A stretch of DNA of 64,000 bases from Pseudoalteromonas sp. EB27 (GCF_001974875.1 NZ_MTQD01000020.1:23883-87882), one strand, 5' to 3'. Counted from the first letter of the stretch, positions 45,242 to 54,676 are shown. The notes: generated from the letters alone by a model not told the origin. Made by a program: numbers and translations.

Positions 45242-45502
45242 GTGTTGTTCTTTGGTGGTTGAATTTGCAGCAGTATGTTTGGTTTTTAGGCAAGGCAGAG
45301 CCTATGTAGTGTGGTTATTCCCCACAAATAGGCGATAACGTAGCATAAATGCCAAACATGCGCTGCCCGTAGGGTTCTGCCTAGGGGCAATTTACTCTTT
45401 GTTGCTCGGTTTTTACTTAGCCCACTAGGTTACAAACCTCTCGCCGCGATTAAATTGCCCCTAGATTGAACAAATTTCAATCCACAAAGATCAACATGCC
45501 CT
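45237..45502. repeat. 266-bp structured intergenic repeat with nested inverted repeats
   Basis: The ends are imperfect inverted repeats of about 31 bp (AGGGCGTGTTGTTCTTTGG on the left; the right end reads AGGGCATGTTGATCTTTG on the other strand). Inside: CTAGGGGCAATTTA (45381-45394) with its exact complement at 45451-45464; a stem of 45267-45282 with 45352-45366; and GCCTAT / ATAGGC with TGTGG / CCACA at 45300-45333. It fills the gap between convergent genes. MITE-like or RNA-like; no ORF of note. Confidence 0.7.
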
Positions 45503-45539
45503 CAGGGTTTTGGTTACACACAACAACTTTTACGTTTTA

Positions 45540-48116
45540 TTATTCACACTTAACCACGGCGCTTTTAGCGCTTTGTGGTTCAAAGCTAATATCTGCAACT
45601 GAAACGCTAAGCTCTCCTGCTGTTTTAATAATAAAAGGGCTGGTTATTCTGGCAAAATCAACGCCCTTTTTAGCAAAACAGGTTAAATCTATACTCATGG
45701 TTTGCCATGTATTTAAATCAGCATTTTCAAGCTCATTAGTAATATCAAGCTCGACACCACAAGCTTGTTCGCACTTCATTGCAAGGTATGTATGTGAGCT
45801 AGGTATTTGGTTTACTTTATAGCTAAAGCTAAGGGCCGAATTTGCTTCAATGTAGGCCACTTTGTCTTCGGTAAAGTTACTATTAATTTCGATGTAGCTG
45901 GATGCAGTGCCATCAAAGTTAAATTGCATCGCATCTTCTTGAATCGCTTTGTCTTCAGTGCGATAAGTAATGCCGCCAAGCTTTACACTGTTACTTGCTA
46001 CTTGGTGCTGCTCGCTGTTTGAATTTAAAAACAAACGCCACGGCGTTTTAAAACTGCCATTAAATATAGACAGCGGTGCAAGGTTACTAATATCAACACC
46101 TGAGTCTTCATTTAGATTATTGGCAAGCGTACTTTCATCTTTATATGTTAAACCAAAGCCATAGGGTAATAATGGTGAGTAATCAGCATCGCCCTTATTT
46201 ACTGCGGTTTGTAGTGGCGATTTAGGCCATGAGAACGACAACTTACCTTTAAAGTCGTACTGTACCTGCCCACTTGCATCCGCTAATAAAACATCTGCAA
46301 TGCCTTGTCCTTCAGTGCCAGGAAGCCATGCTGCTACAAATGCATCTGACGCGTTTAGCTCGCTGTTAACCCACATTGGTCTGCCCGATATAAACACAGA
46401 AACAACCGGTATATTTTGCTGCTTTAATGTTTTTAATATTTTAAGAGAGCGTTTATTGTTACGTTCAAACTCAAGGTTGTCTTTATCGCCATGCCCCTCT
46501 GCGTATGGCTCTTCACCAAATACAACAATGGCTACATCGGGCTTAGTATTAAATTCACCCGTTGGACTTAAAATAGCGTTGCCGCCAGCAGCCTCTATTT
46601 GCGTTTTTAATCCGGCATAAATAGACGTTGCCCCAGGAAAATCTGCATTTTGATTATTAGTTCCCTGCCACGTAATACTCCAACCACCCGATTGCTTGCC
46701 TATGTTATCAGCCGCATCGCCTGCTATAAGTATGTTGCTTGACGGGTTAAGCGGTAATAAATGGTTGTTGTTTTTAAGCAGTACTAACGACTCTTGTACC
46801 GCTTGGCGGGCAATATCGCGATGTGCAGGCGCACCTATTAGTTCTAACTTACCTGAATATTTTCGATTTGCGGGGCTTGGTTTATCAAATAAACCCGCGC
46901 GTAATTTAACGCGTAAAATACGTGCCACGGCGTCATCTATTCGCGCCATTGTTATTGTGCCCGCTTTTACTTGTTTAATTGTATTTTCATAAAGTGGTTT
47001 CCAAGCACCCGTTGGCACCATAAAAATATCAAGCCCGGCATTAACAGCTTGCGGGCAGCTTTCATTTGTACAGCCGGCAACTTGTCCGTGCCCGTTCCAA
47101 TCGCCTACAACAAAGCCATCAAAACCCATTTTTGTTTTTAGTACATCGGTAAGTAAGTATTTATTACCGTGATTTTTTTTACCATTCCAGCTATTAAACG
47201 ATGCCATAACCGACTGACTACCTGCGGTTAAGCCTCCTATATAACCGTGCGCATGAATGTTATATAACGTCTCTTCGCTATCAATGTTGTCCCCTTGATC
47301 GTCGCCATCTACCGTGCCGCCATCGCCTAAAAAGTGCTTAACAGTGCTAATTACGCGTTTGTCACTTAAAAAGTCATCACCAGCTCTGCCTTGTAATCCG
47401 TTTACAATTGCGGCTGAATATTCACGTACAATTGCAGGGTCTTCTGAGTAGCCTTCGTACGTTCTGCCCCATCGGTCGTCGCGCACTACAGCAACTGTTG
47501 GTGCAAATACCCAATCTATCCCTGTTGCCATTACTTCTATTGCCGTAGCTGCTGCAATTTGCTCAATTAATGCGGGGTTATTAGCAGCACCTAAACCAAT
47601 ATTGTGCGGAAATAATGTCGCGCCAATCACATTATTATGGCCATGTACCGCATCAGTGCCCCACATAGTTGGAATTTTACTGCCATCAATTGAGTCATCA
47701 ACCGATGCTTGATACATACTTTCAGCAAGTGTTATCCAATCGGCAGGCGTTGCATGCTTATCAGCATTCGGGAACGAGCCACCGCCATTTAAATAAGAAC
47801 CAAAGCCATATTTGCGCATGTCTGCAGCGGTTATATCGCGAATTTCAGGTTGGATCATCTGCGCTACTTTTTGCTCAAGCGTCATTGTTTTTAAATATTG
47901 TGCAATCGTATTTTCAATTTCAGGCGTTTTCACTACTTTGCTTTTAAGCGTTGGCCAAAGTGGTAAATTACCTTGCTCATGTTCAGTATTTTTGGCCACC
48001 GCGCTTTCGTTATTATTAGCGTTAGCTTCTTGTTTATTACACGCACTTAAAACGCATAATCCGCCTATTAAAATAGGGAGCATTCGTAACCTATTAGTGT
48101 TTAAGCTTTTTTTCAT
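45540..48116 (-). CDS. GH3 glucan exohydrolase lipoprotein, locus B (ExoP-like)
   Basis: About 858 residues; start at 48116 is chosen as it gives a lipoprotein signal with LSAC (Cys26) and AGGG upstream. The same three-part layout as GH3-A: barrel with RWGRTYEGYSEDP, KHFLGDGGT and nucleophile region FVVGDWNGHGQ; second domain with VFGEEPYAEGHGD; C-terminal beta-rich extension. It should release glucose from beta-glucan ends in the envelope. It diverges from GH1-B across two LacI operators. Confidence 0.92.
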   Translation of the reverse strand: MKKSLNTNRLRMLPILIGGLCVLSACNKQEANANNNESAVAKNTEHEQGNLPLWPTLKSKVVKTPEIENTIAQYLKTMTLEQKVAQMIQPEIRDITAADMRKYGFGSYLNGGGSFPNADKHATPADWITLAESMYQASVDDSIDGSKIPTMWGTDAVHGHNNVIGATLFPHNIGLGAANNPALIEQIAAATAIEVMATGIDWVFAPTVAVVRDDRWGRTYEGYSEDPAIVREYSAAIVNGLQGRAGDDFLSDKRVISTVKHFLGDGGTVDGDDQGDNIDSEETLYNIHAHGYIGGLTAGSQSVMASFNSWNGKKNHGNKYLLTDVLKTKMGFDGFVVGDWNGHGQVAGCTNESCPQAVNAGLDIFMVPTGAWKPLYENTIKQVKAGTITMARIDDAVARILRVKLRAGLFDKPSPANRKYSGKLELIGAPAHRDIARQAVQESLVLLKNNNHLLPLNPSSNILIAGDAADNIGKQSGGWSITWQGTNNQNADFPGATSIYAGLKTQIEAAGGNAILSPTGEFNTKPDVAIVVFGEEPYAEGHGDKDNLEFERNNKRSLKILKTLKQQNIPVVSVFISGRPMWVNSELNASDAFVAAWLPGTEGQGIADVLLADASGQVQYDFKGKLSFSWPKSPLQTAVNKGDADYSPLLPYGFGLTYKDESTLANNLNEDSGVDISNLAPLSIFNGSFKTPWRLFLNSNSEQHQVASNSVKLGGITYRTEDKAIQEDAMQFNFDGTASSYIEINSNFTEDKVAYIEANSALSFSYKVNQIPSSHTYLAMKCEQACGVELDITNELENADLNTWQTMSIDLTCFAKKGVDFARITSPFIIKTAGELSVSVADISFEPQSAKSAVVKCE

Positions 48117-48182
48117 TTTTATAGCCCTGTGTTGTGTCAGTGTGTTTTTGTGCAGCACCTATTTGTTATTTAAATTTAACTA

Positions 48183-48211
48183 TTGACCTACTTAGCAATA
48201 GCCACTAACCT
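48183..48211 (+). promoter_or_regulatory. predicted promoter of the GH1-B arm
   Basis: TTGACC (48183-48188), 17-bp spacer, TAACCT (48206-48211). The start near 48218 lies in operator B3. The -10 is poor. Confidence 0.45.
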
Positions 48212-48216
48212 AAATA

Positions 48217-48230
48217 TGGAAGCGCTTCCT
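48217..48230. promoter_or_regulatory. LacI-family operator B3
   Basis: TGGAAGCGCTTCCT, one base short of the perfect palindrome, in the GH3-B / GH1-B divergent region. Confidence 0.75.
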
Positions 48231-48274
48231 TAAAGTTATTAAATACCATCCTTAGTGATTAATCAAATTAAATA

Positions 48275-48288
48275 TGGAAGCGCTTCCA
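48275..48288. promoter_or_regulatory. LacI-family operator B4
   Basis: A perfect TGGAAGCGCTTCCA, 58 bp from B3. It is downstream of a possible minus-strand promoter, TTGCTT (48317-48322) and TAAATT (48295-48300) with 16 bp between. Confidence 0.78.
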
Positions 48289-48356
48289 ACATTGAATTTA
48301 ATACACGCTATATACAAAGCAACCTTTACCAAAAAAGAAGCAGAGGTTTTCTCTTA

Positions 48357-49685
48357 ATGAAACAATTATCTTTACCTAGTGGCTCACCCCTTTTAGCCAA
48401 AAATTTTACCTATGGTGTAGCTACGGCCTCATTTCAAATTGAAGGCGGCGCAACCGATCGCTTGCCATGTATTTGGGATACCTTTTGCAGTAAAGAAGGC
48501 AAAATAGTCGATAATTCAAATGGCGATGTAGCCTGCGAGCACTACTCTCGCTGGAAAGACGATATAAACTTAATTGAGTCATTAGGTGTAGACGCTTACA
48601 GACTTTCTATTTCGTGGCCGCGCGTAATGACTAAAAATGGCCACCTAAACCCGACAGGTGTTAAATTTTACACCGACATTTTAGATGAATTAAAACGCCG
48701 TAACATTAAAACTTTTGTAACGCTGTACCACTGGGATTTACCACAACATATTGAAGACGAAGGCGGTTGGCTAAACCGTAACACCGCTTACGAATTTGCG
48801 CATTACACAGATTTAATTACAAAAGCATTTGGTGACCGCGTACACTCGTACGCCACCTTAAACGAGCCGTTTTGTAGCTCTTACTTAGGTTACGAAATAG
48901 GCGTACATGCGCCGGGTATTGTAGGTCGCGAGTTTGGTCGTAAAGCTGCGCATCACTTATTACTGGGCCACGGATTAGCTATGCAAGTACTTGCTAAAAA
49001 TAGCCCAAATACATTAAACGGTATTGTACTTAACTTTACGCCTTGTTACTCAGTTACCCAATGCGAAGAAGATTTAAAAGCGACTGCATTTGCTGATGAC
49101 TACATAAACCAATGGTACATGCAGCCTGTAATGCAAGGTAAGTACCCTGATATTATTAATCAATTACCTAAAGCCCACCGCCCTGATATTTTGGATGGCG
49201 ACATGGAAATAATTGCTCAACCACTAGATTACCTAGGGGTTAACTTTTATACCCGCATGCATTATCAAGCAAGCGAAACCGACTTTTACCATGAGCTGCC
49301 ACATAAAACGCCAATGACCGATATAGGCTGGGAAATTTATCCTAAAGCACTTACAGAGTTACTTGTATCGTTAAACGAAAAATACACCCTACCGCCTATT
49401 TATATTACCGAAAATGGCGCAGCCATGGCTGACGAATTTAAAGACGGTGAAGTGAACGATAACGACCGTATTGAATATTACCACGAGCATTTAAATGCCC
49501 TACATAACGCAGCTGAGCAAGGCGTAAAAGTAGATGGCTACTTTGCTTGGAGCTTAATGGATAACTTTGAATGGGCTGAAGGATATTTAAAACGTTTTGG
49601 AATAGTACACGTAGACTACAACACACAAAAACGAACTATTAAAGCCAGCGGTAAGGCGTACACTAAACTAATAACTAGCCGATAA
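48357..49685 (+). CDS. GH1 beta-glucosidase, locus B
   Basis: 442 residues from ATG 48357, chosen because it matches the GH1-A start exactly; the frame is open upstream to 48255, but that part crosses operator B4. Acid/base Glu170 (TLNEPF), nucleophile Glu352 (ITENGA), WSLMDNFEW near the end. Cytoplasmic, no signal peptide. It splits imported beta-glucosides. The symporter gene follows after 32 bp. Confidence 0.93.
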   Translation: MKQLSLPSGSPLLAKNFTYGVATASFQIEGGATDRLPCIWDTFCSKEGKIVDNSNGDVACEHYSRWKDDINLIESLGVDAYRLSISWPRVMTKNGHLNPTGVKFYTDILDELKRRNIKTFVTLYHWDLPQHIEDEGGWLNRNTAYEFAHYTDLITKAFGDRVHSYATLNEPFCSSYLGYEIGVHAPGIVGREFGRKAAHHLLLGHGLAMQVLAKNSPNTLNGIVLNFTPCYSVTQCEEDLKATAFADDYINQWYMQPVMQGKYPDIINQLPKAHRPDILDGDMEIIAQPLDYLGVNFYTRMHYQASETDFYHELPHKTPMTDIGWEIYPKALTELLVSLNEKYTLPPIYITENGAAMADEFKDGEVNDNDRIEYYHEHLNALHNAAEQGVKVDGYFAWSLMDNFEWAEGYLKRFGIVHVDYNTQKRTIKASGKAYTKLITSR

Positions 49686-49717
49686 ATTATCGGCTTATAA
49701 CAATAAGAACACACACT

Positions 49718-51244
49718 GTGAACAAACTCCCTTTATACGAAAAAGTCGGTTACGCCATGGGTGATGCCGGCGCTAACTTAGTGTGGCGCGGCGCGCTTGC
49801 TTATTTAGCGGTGTTTTACACCGATACATTTGGCATATCGGCGGCTGCCGCTGCCATGTTGTTTTTAGTGGTAAGGCTATCTGATGGCGTAACCGATATT
49901 ATTATGGGTATGATTGCCGACAGAACGCAGTCGCGCTTTGGTAAGTTTCGCCCGTGGATACTCTACTCGGCACCATTTTTGGGCTTGTTTATGGTGTTGT
50001 GTTTTACTACCCCCGACTTTAGCACCACCAACAAACTTATTTATGCCTACGTAACTTACATTGGTTTAACGCTTGCTTACACTGTAAGTAACGTACCCTA
50101 CTCGGCACTTATGGGCGTTATGACACCCGACGACACAGAGCGCACAAAGCTCTCTGGTTTTAGGTTTGCAGGTGCGTTTACTGGTGGTTTATTGGTTATG
50201 GGTTTTTTACCTGAGCTAGTGGCATTTTTTGGTGGCGGCGACAACGCTAAAGGCTATCAGCTTACTATGTACTTATTTGCCAGCTTACTTATTATTTTAA
50301 TGATTATAACGTTTGCGACCACGAAAGAGCGTGTAACACCGCACGCCTCAAATGAAGGGAATTTAAAATCAGAATTATTTGATTTAACCAAAAGCCTGCC
50401 ATTTATAATCCTACCTTTGCTTGCTACTACCTTGTTTTTTTATTACCGCGATTTATACAGCGGCGTATTTTTTGCCCTTGTTATGGCTGCAATGACATTC
50501 GTTATTAAAAAATTACTCAAGAAAGATAAGCAAAGCTTAACGGGTTCACAGCGCGACATGGTTGATCTTCTGACCAACAAACCCTGGCTGGTATTACTCG
50601 GTATTGGTTTTTTAACCATGATGTTTAATGGCATAAAATACGGCGTAATTGCATATTACTTTAAATACCACGTAGCTAATGAACTCATGGCTGGGCAATA
50701 CTTTATTGCCTTATTGATTGTATCTATATTAGGCGCACTTGCCACAGGTAAACTGGCCGAAATAATGGGTAAACGAAACCTCTTTATTGCATCATTAATG
50801 CTAAGCGGGTTACTCACTACTGCATTTTACTGGGTACCTAGCGATAACCTGGTTGCAGTATTTACCTTTGGTTGCGCTGCTGAATTTTTTGCCGCCATGA
50901 TGCCGACATTGTTCTTTAGTATGCTTGGCGATTCAGCCGATTACTCAGAGTGGAAAAATAAACGCCGCGCAACAGGGCTTATTTATTCTGCGGGTACGTT
51001 TGTGCAAAAAACCGGTGGTGGTTTTGCAGGTGCATTAGTATTAGTGGTACTTGCAGGCTACGGTTATAACGGCATGGATGAGCTAACAATTACCCAAGCT
51101 CTACCTGGCATGCAGTTACTTATGAGTTGGATACCTGCCGCATTTGCTTTTTTAGGCGCCGCATTGATGCTTATTTATCCGCTTACCTCAGCAATGACGC
51201 AAAAAATAACAGAAGACTTAGCAATTAGACGCAGTAATGTGTAA
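49718..51244 (+). CDS. GPH-family glycoside:cation symporter, locus B
   Basis: 508 residues (GTG start). It starts KLPLYEKVGYAMGDAGANLV, with SDGVTDIIMGMIADRTQSRFGKFRPW. A central insertion of about 65 residues (roughly 220-285) contains two extra hydrophobic segments and a Lys-rich loop (KKLLKKDKQSLTGSQRD), which the locus A homologue lacks. Probably imports glucosides for GH1-B. Confidence 0.88.
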   Translation: MNKLPLYEKVGYAMGDAGANLVWRGALAYLAVFYTDTFGISAAAAAMLFLVVRLSDGVTDIIMGMIADRTQSRFGKFRPWILYSAPFLGLFMVLCFTTPDFSTTNKLIYAYVTYIGLTLAYTVSNVPYSALMGVMTPDDTERTKLSGFRFAGAFTGGLLVMGFLPELVAFFGGGDNAKGYQLTMYLFASLLIILMIITFATTKERVTPHASNEGNLKSELFDLTKSLPFIILPLLATTLFFYYRDLYSGVFFALVMAAMTFVIKKLLKKDKQSLTGSQRDMVDLLTNKPWLVLLGIGFLTMMFNGIKYGVIAYYFKYHVANELMAGQYFIALLIVSILGALATGKLAEIMGKRNLFIASLMLSGLLTTAFYWVPSDNLVAVFTFGCAAEFFAAMMPTLFFSMLGDSADYSEWKNKRRATGLIYSAGTFVQKTGGGFAGALVLVVLAGYGYNGMDELTITQALPGMQLLMSWIPAAFAFLGAALMLIYPLTSAMTQKITEDLAIRRSNV

Positions 51245-51263
51245 ATTAACTTTTAATGACCCT

Positions 51264-51290
51264 TCGCGCTTTATATTTTATAAAGCGCGA
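51264..51290. terminator. perfect inverted repeat before lacI-B
   Basis: TCGCGCTTTATA and its complement around TTT. No T-run. Between the transporter stop codon and the regulator start; could be a terminator, attenuator or operator. Confidence 0.45.
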
Positions 51291-51318
51291 GTAAAAACAC
51301 ATATAAGCTAGGACATCA

Positions 51319-52320
51319 ATGGCGACAATTTATCAAGTATCAGAAATGGCAGGTGTGTCTTTATCAACTGTTTCAAGGGTACTTAACGACAACGACTACG
51401 TAAGCAAAAAAACTAAAAAAAAGGTATTAGAAGCAATGAAAGAGCTAGGCTATCAGCCAAGTTCTATTGCACGCTCTTTAGCCTCTAGCACTACAAACAG
51501 CGTCGGTATTTTAGTTTCGGAGTTGGATGGTCCGTTTTTTGGTCAAATGATGTCAGCCATTGAAGAACATCTTCGTATTGCGGGTAAACACGTTATTATT
51601 ACCCCAGGGCACAGTGACGAGAAAAAAGAAAAAAGCGGCTTTGAATTTTTAATAGGCCGTAATTGCGACGCTATTATTGCCCACGTAGAAGCGGTATCAA
51701 ACGAGTATTTAATTGAGTTAAGTAAAGGCAAAACCCCTATTTACTTAATGAGCCGCTACGTTAAAGAAATTGAAGAAAACTGCATTAGCCTCGACAACGT
51801 AATGGGCGGCTACTTAGCCACTAAAGCCATGATCAACAAAGGTCATAAAAACATTGCGTACATAGCAGGCCCGCAGTTTAAAGAAGATGCGTCAAATCGT
51901 TTGAAAGGTCACAAACAAGCACTAGCAGAATACAACATCACCTTTGACGAAAACTTATATTATGTAGGTGACTTTAAAGAAACTGGTGGCAGCGACGGCT
52001 TAAGGCATTTTATTCAAAATAAAGCGCAAATAACTGCTCTTGTATGTGCCAATGACGAAATGGCATCGGGTGCTATGAAATACGCCCGCGAACACGGTTT
52101 TAACCTACCAAAAGATTTAGCCATTATTGGGTTCGATAACGTAATTTTTACCAATTACCTCTACCCAACGCTTACTACAATAGATAACCCAGTTCCCGAA
52201 ATGGGCCGAGCTGCGGCTAACTTAGTACTTAAAGACATTTATAAAAAAAGCGGCATAACAGTAAAGCACGTGTTTCAGCCAAAGCTTATTTTAAGAGACT
52301 CAACACCCGATATTAATTAA
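51319..52320 (+). CDS. LacI-family transcriptional regulator, locus B
   Basis: 333 residues. Helix-turn-helix MATIYQVSEMAGVSLSTVSR, hinge SIARSLASS and sugar-binding domain closely like the locus A protein. Recognition-helix residue 16 is Ser where locus A has Ala. It is the natural candidate for binding the four TGGAAGCGCTTCC[A/T] sites at 38987, 39026, 48217 and 48275, which would make receptor, halogenases, GH3-B and the GH1-B arm one regulon. Confidence 0.92.
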   Translation: MATIYQVSEMAGVSLSTVSRVLNDNDYVSKKTKKKVLEAMKELGYQPSSIARSLASSTTNSVGILVSELDGPFFGQMMSAIEEHLRIAGKHVIITPGHSDEKKEKSGFEFLIGRNCDAIIAHVEAVSNEYLIELSKGKTPIYLMSRYVKEIEENCISLDNVMGGYLATKAMINKGHKNIAYIAGPQFKEDASNRLKGHKQALAEYNITFDENLYYVGDFKETGGSDGLRHFIQNKAQITALVCANDEMASGAMKYAREHGFNLPKDLAIIGFDNVIFTNYLYPTLTTIDNPVPEMGRAAANLVLKDIYKKSGITVKHVFQPKLILRDSTPDIN

Positions 52321-52339
52321 CTTTAAACCTAATTTAAAT

Positions 52340-53284
52340 CTAGTTTAAATCTAAGTTATGTAACTCATTACGCACCCACTGTGTACCTAAATATTGCTCT
52401 ACGTGCTGCTGCGCAAACTTTAAAAAGTTACGTGCAGCATGCGATATGTGCCTATCTGTTCGCATTACAAAATACCAATGACTCGCTAAATGAGTATCGG
52501 TTACGTTTAAAATTTTAAAACTTGTATCGTCTGTTGCAAGTACATGGCGTGATAAAACCGCAATGCCCATCCCCGATGCAACCGCAACGCGTATTGCTTC
52601 ATTACTCGCCATTTGTACGCTATCGCTCAGCACTAAGCCTCGGCTTTGTAACTCGCTTTCAAATAACATACGGGTCGCTGAGCCATTTTCTCGGAGTAAA
52701 AAGCGATACTGCATTAAATCCGTTAATTTAACGGCTTTTACGTGAGCTAGCGGGTGGTTTAGTGGCACTATAAATTCAAGTGGATTATGCAAAAAGCGCG
52801 CAGCTTGTGCGCTCTCAAGCGACGGCGGGTGGCTAAATACATAAATATCGTCCTCTCCTCGCTCAAACCTATCAAGCACCTCTGCCCTGTTACCAATCTC
52901 AAGCGGAAGTTCAACGTGGGGATGTAAATTACTATAGGGGCCAAGTAATTTCGGTAAAATATATTGCGCCGTATTAACCATCGCAATTTTACAACGACCG
53001 CGTGCCCCACCGTTAAGCTCGGTTAAAAAATCTTGATAATCGTCAAAATGACCAAACACCTGCTGGCAAGTTTTAAATAGCTCAAGTCCGGCATCGGTTA
53101 CGTGTAGCTTTTGCTGTTGCATAAGTAATAACGGCTCACCTACCGCTTCTTGTAATCGCTTTATTTGTAGCGATACCGTTGGCTGCGTTAGGTGTAAACG
53201 CCTTGCAGTTTCGCTTATTGAACCCGTTTTAACTACGCTCATAAATACTTCGAGCAACCTAAACGATATATGTCGTAAATCCAT
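52340..53284 (-). CDS. LysR-family transcriptional regulator
   Basis: 314 residues. N-terminal winged helix LRLLEVFMSVVKTGSISETARRLHLTQPTVSLQIKRL region (standard LysR), then an effector domain from about residue 90. Diverges from an SbtA-type bicarbonate transporter gene, which it probably controls through a site in the 146-bp gap, as is common for LysR/SbtA pairs. Confidence 0.9.
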   Translation of the reverse strand: MDLRHISFRLLEVFMSVVKTGSISETARRLHLTQPTVSLQIKRLQEAVGEPLLLMQQQKLHVTDAGLELFKTCQQVFGHFDDYQDFLTELNGGARGRCKIAMVNTAQYILPKLLGPYSNLHPHVELPLEIGNRAEVLDRFERGEDDIYVFSHPPSLESAQAARFLHNPLEFIVPLNHPLAHVKAVKLTDLMQYRFLLRENGSATRMLFESELQSRGLVLSDSVQMASNEAIRVAVASGMGIAVLSRHVLATDDTSFKILNVTDTHLASHWYFVMRTDRHISHAARNFLKFAQQHVEQYLGTQWVRNELHNLDLN

Positions 53285-53326
53285 ACCTACCTCATAAACC
53301 TAACAAACAGCACTTAATAAATCAGA

Positions 53327-53344
53327 TATAGATATTTATCTATA
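53327..53344. promoter_or_regulatory. palindrome between lysR and sbtA-like genes
   Basis: TATAGATA TT TATCTATA, a perfect 8-bp dyad in the divergent gap. It fits a LysR-type binding site (T-N11-A pattern) but may just be AT-rich promoter DNA. Confidence 0.45.
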
Positions 53345-53430
53345 ACTAACTCGTATTTATTTTATTATTTACTATACAAAGTTTTATCTACAATAGCGCC
53401 ACTTAATTTACCACCTAGTAAGGAAAGCCA

Positions 53431-54378
53431 GTGCCTGATATTGTTGTTATGTTTTTTATTTTAGGATTAGTCGCGGGTATTTTACGTTCTGACTTGGCTA
53501 TTCCAAAAGCCACCTATGACACATTAAGCTTATTGCTCATGTTAACCATCGGCTTAAAAGGCGGTATGGTGCTCCATGGCAACTTAAGCTGGCAACTACT
53601 GCCCGAAATGGGATCGGTAATGCTACTTGGCGCACTTATACCATTGATGCTTTACCCTATTTTAAAATACGTGATTAAACTCTCTGTTGCTAATAGTGCC
53701 AGCATTGCCGCACATTATGGCTCAGTAAGTGCGGGGACATTTGCTGTAGCGCTTGCCTATGCCGAATCAGCTAAATTGGTAGTGGGTGCAGAAGTAACCC
53801 TGTATTTAGTGATGTTAGAACTCCCTGCAATCATTGTTGGTTTATTGCTTTACCGAAAACTTGATAAACAAAACAGCCAAAAAAGTGAACCATCGTTAAA
53901 AGCGCTTTGGCACGAAACTCTTACGAACAAAAGTGTCATTTTGCTTATCGGTGGTGTCGTCATAGGTATGATGTACGGCACGGTTCAAGGCAGCCAAGTA
54001 ACGAGCCTTTTAACCAGTAGCTTTAAAGTTGTTCTGGCATTATTTTTACTAGAAATGGGTTTAGTAGCCGCGCAAACTTTGCGCCCTATCCCCTGGGAAC
54101 ATTGGAAGCTCGCGGTATTTGCTATTGTCACCCCGCTATTTTTAGGTACGATTGGCACAGCAGTAGGCACACTTTTAAATTTAGAATTAGGCTCGGTAGT
54201 TATATTGGGAAGTTTAGTAGCCAGCGCCTCTTACATAGCCGCACCCGCTGCAATAAAAGCGGCAATTCCTAAAGCCGATATTGGTCTTGCTATGCTGAGC
54301 TCTCTCGGTGTAACTTTCCCGTTTAATGTGATTGTTGGTATTGGTTTATATCACCACCTTGCACTAGCAATACAATAA
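53431..54378 (+). CDS. SbtA-type sodium-dependent bicarbonate transporter
   Basis: 315 residues, GTG start with AAGGAAAG before it. About ten membrane helices. The family marks LGLVAGILRSDLAIPKATYDTLSLLLMLTIGLKGG and AHYGSVSAGTFAVALAY are seen. In cyanobacteria SbtA imports bicarbonate with Na+; in heterotrophs it may feed carboxylation reactions. Controlled probably by the divergent LysR. Confidence 0.88.
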   Translation: MPDIVVMFFILGLVAGILRSDLAIPKATYDTLSLLLMLTIGLKGGMVLHGNLSWQLLPEMGSVMLLGALIPLMLYPILKYVIKLSVANSASIAAHYGSVSAGTFAVALAYAESAKLVVGAEVTLYLVMLELPAIIVGLLLYRKLDKQNSQKSEPSLKALWHETLTNKSVILLIGGVVIGMMYGTVQGSQVTSLLTSSFKVVLALFLLEMGLVAAQTLRPIPWEHWKLAVFAIVTPLFLGTIGTAVGTLLNLELGSVVILGSLVASASYIAAPAAIKAAIPKADIGLAMLSSLGVTFPFNVIVGIGLYHHLALAIQ

Positions 54379-54412
54379 ACAAATAAATGTTAATTTTATC
54401 ACTTTAAAAACT

Positions 54413-54441
54413 GTTGAACCCTATTTTACATAGGGTTTAAC
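54413..54441 (+). terminator. terminator-like hairpin after sbtA-like gene
   Basis: GTTGAACCCTA / TAGGGTTTAAC (one G-U) with a TTTTACA loop. No long T-run. The rest of the 298-bp gap is AT-rich with nothing else seen. Confidence 0.5.
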
Positions 54442-54676
54442 ACTTATAAATACTCACAAATATAAAACAATATCTACATAAAAACACTACAATAAAAAGT
54501 ATACTCGATCCGATAATTTACCAAAACGATCGTTTTAAAATATATTTATATTGTTTAATAAAATATCACTTTACTTATTTTTAATTTGGCTCTAAATTCG
54601 CGCAAATTTTATTATTAAAGTAACCTCTAAAACTTTAAAACAGTGGTTATTTACCTTGATGAGTCGATAAACACAC

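Noticed and set aside
45466..48186. Several plus-strand ORFs opposite GH3-B, and similar ones opposite GH3-A
   Set aside because: They are frame shadows of the well-conserved GH3 genes.
48255..48356. 34-residue N-terminal extension of GH1-B
   Set aside because: It crosses operator B4 and the paralogue starts at the inner Met.
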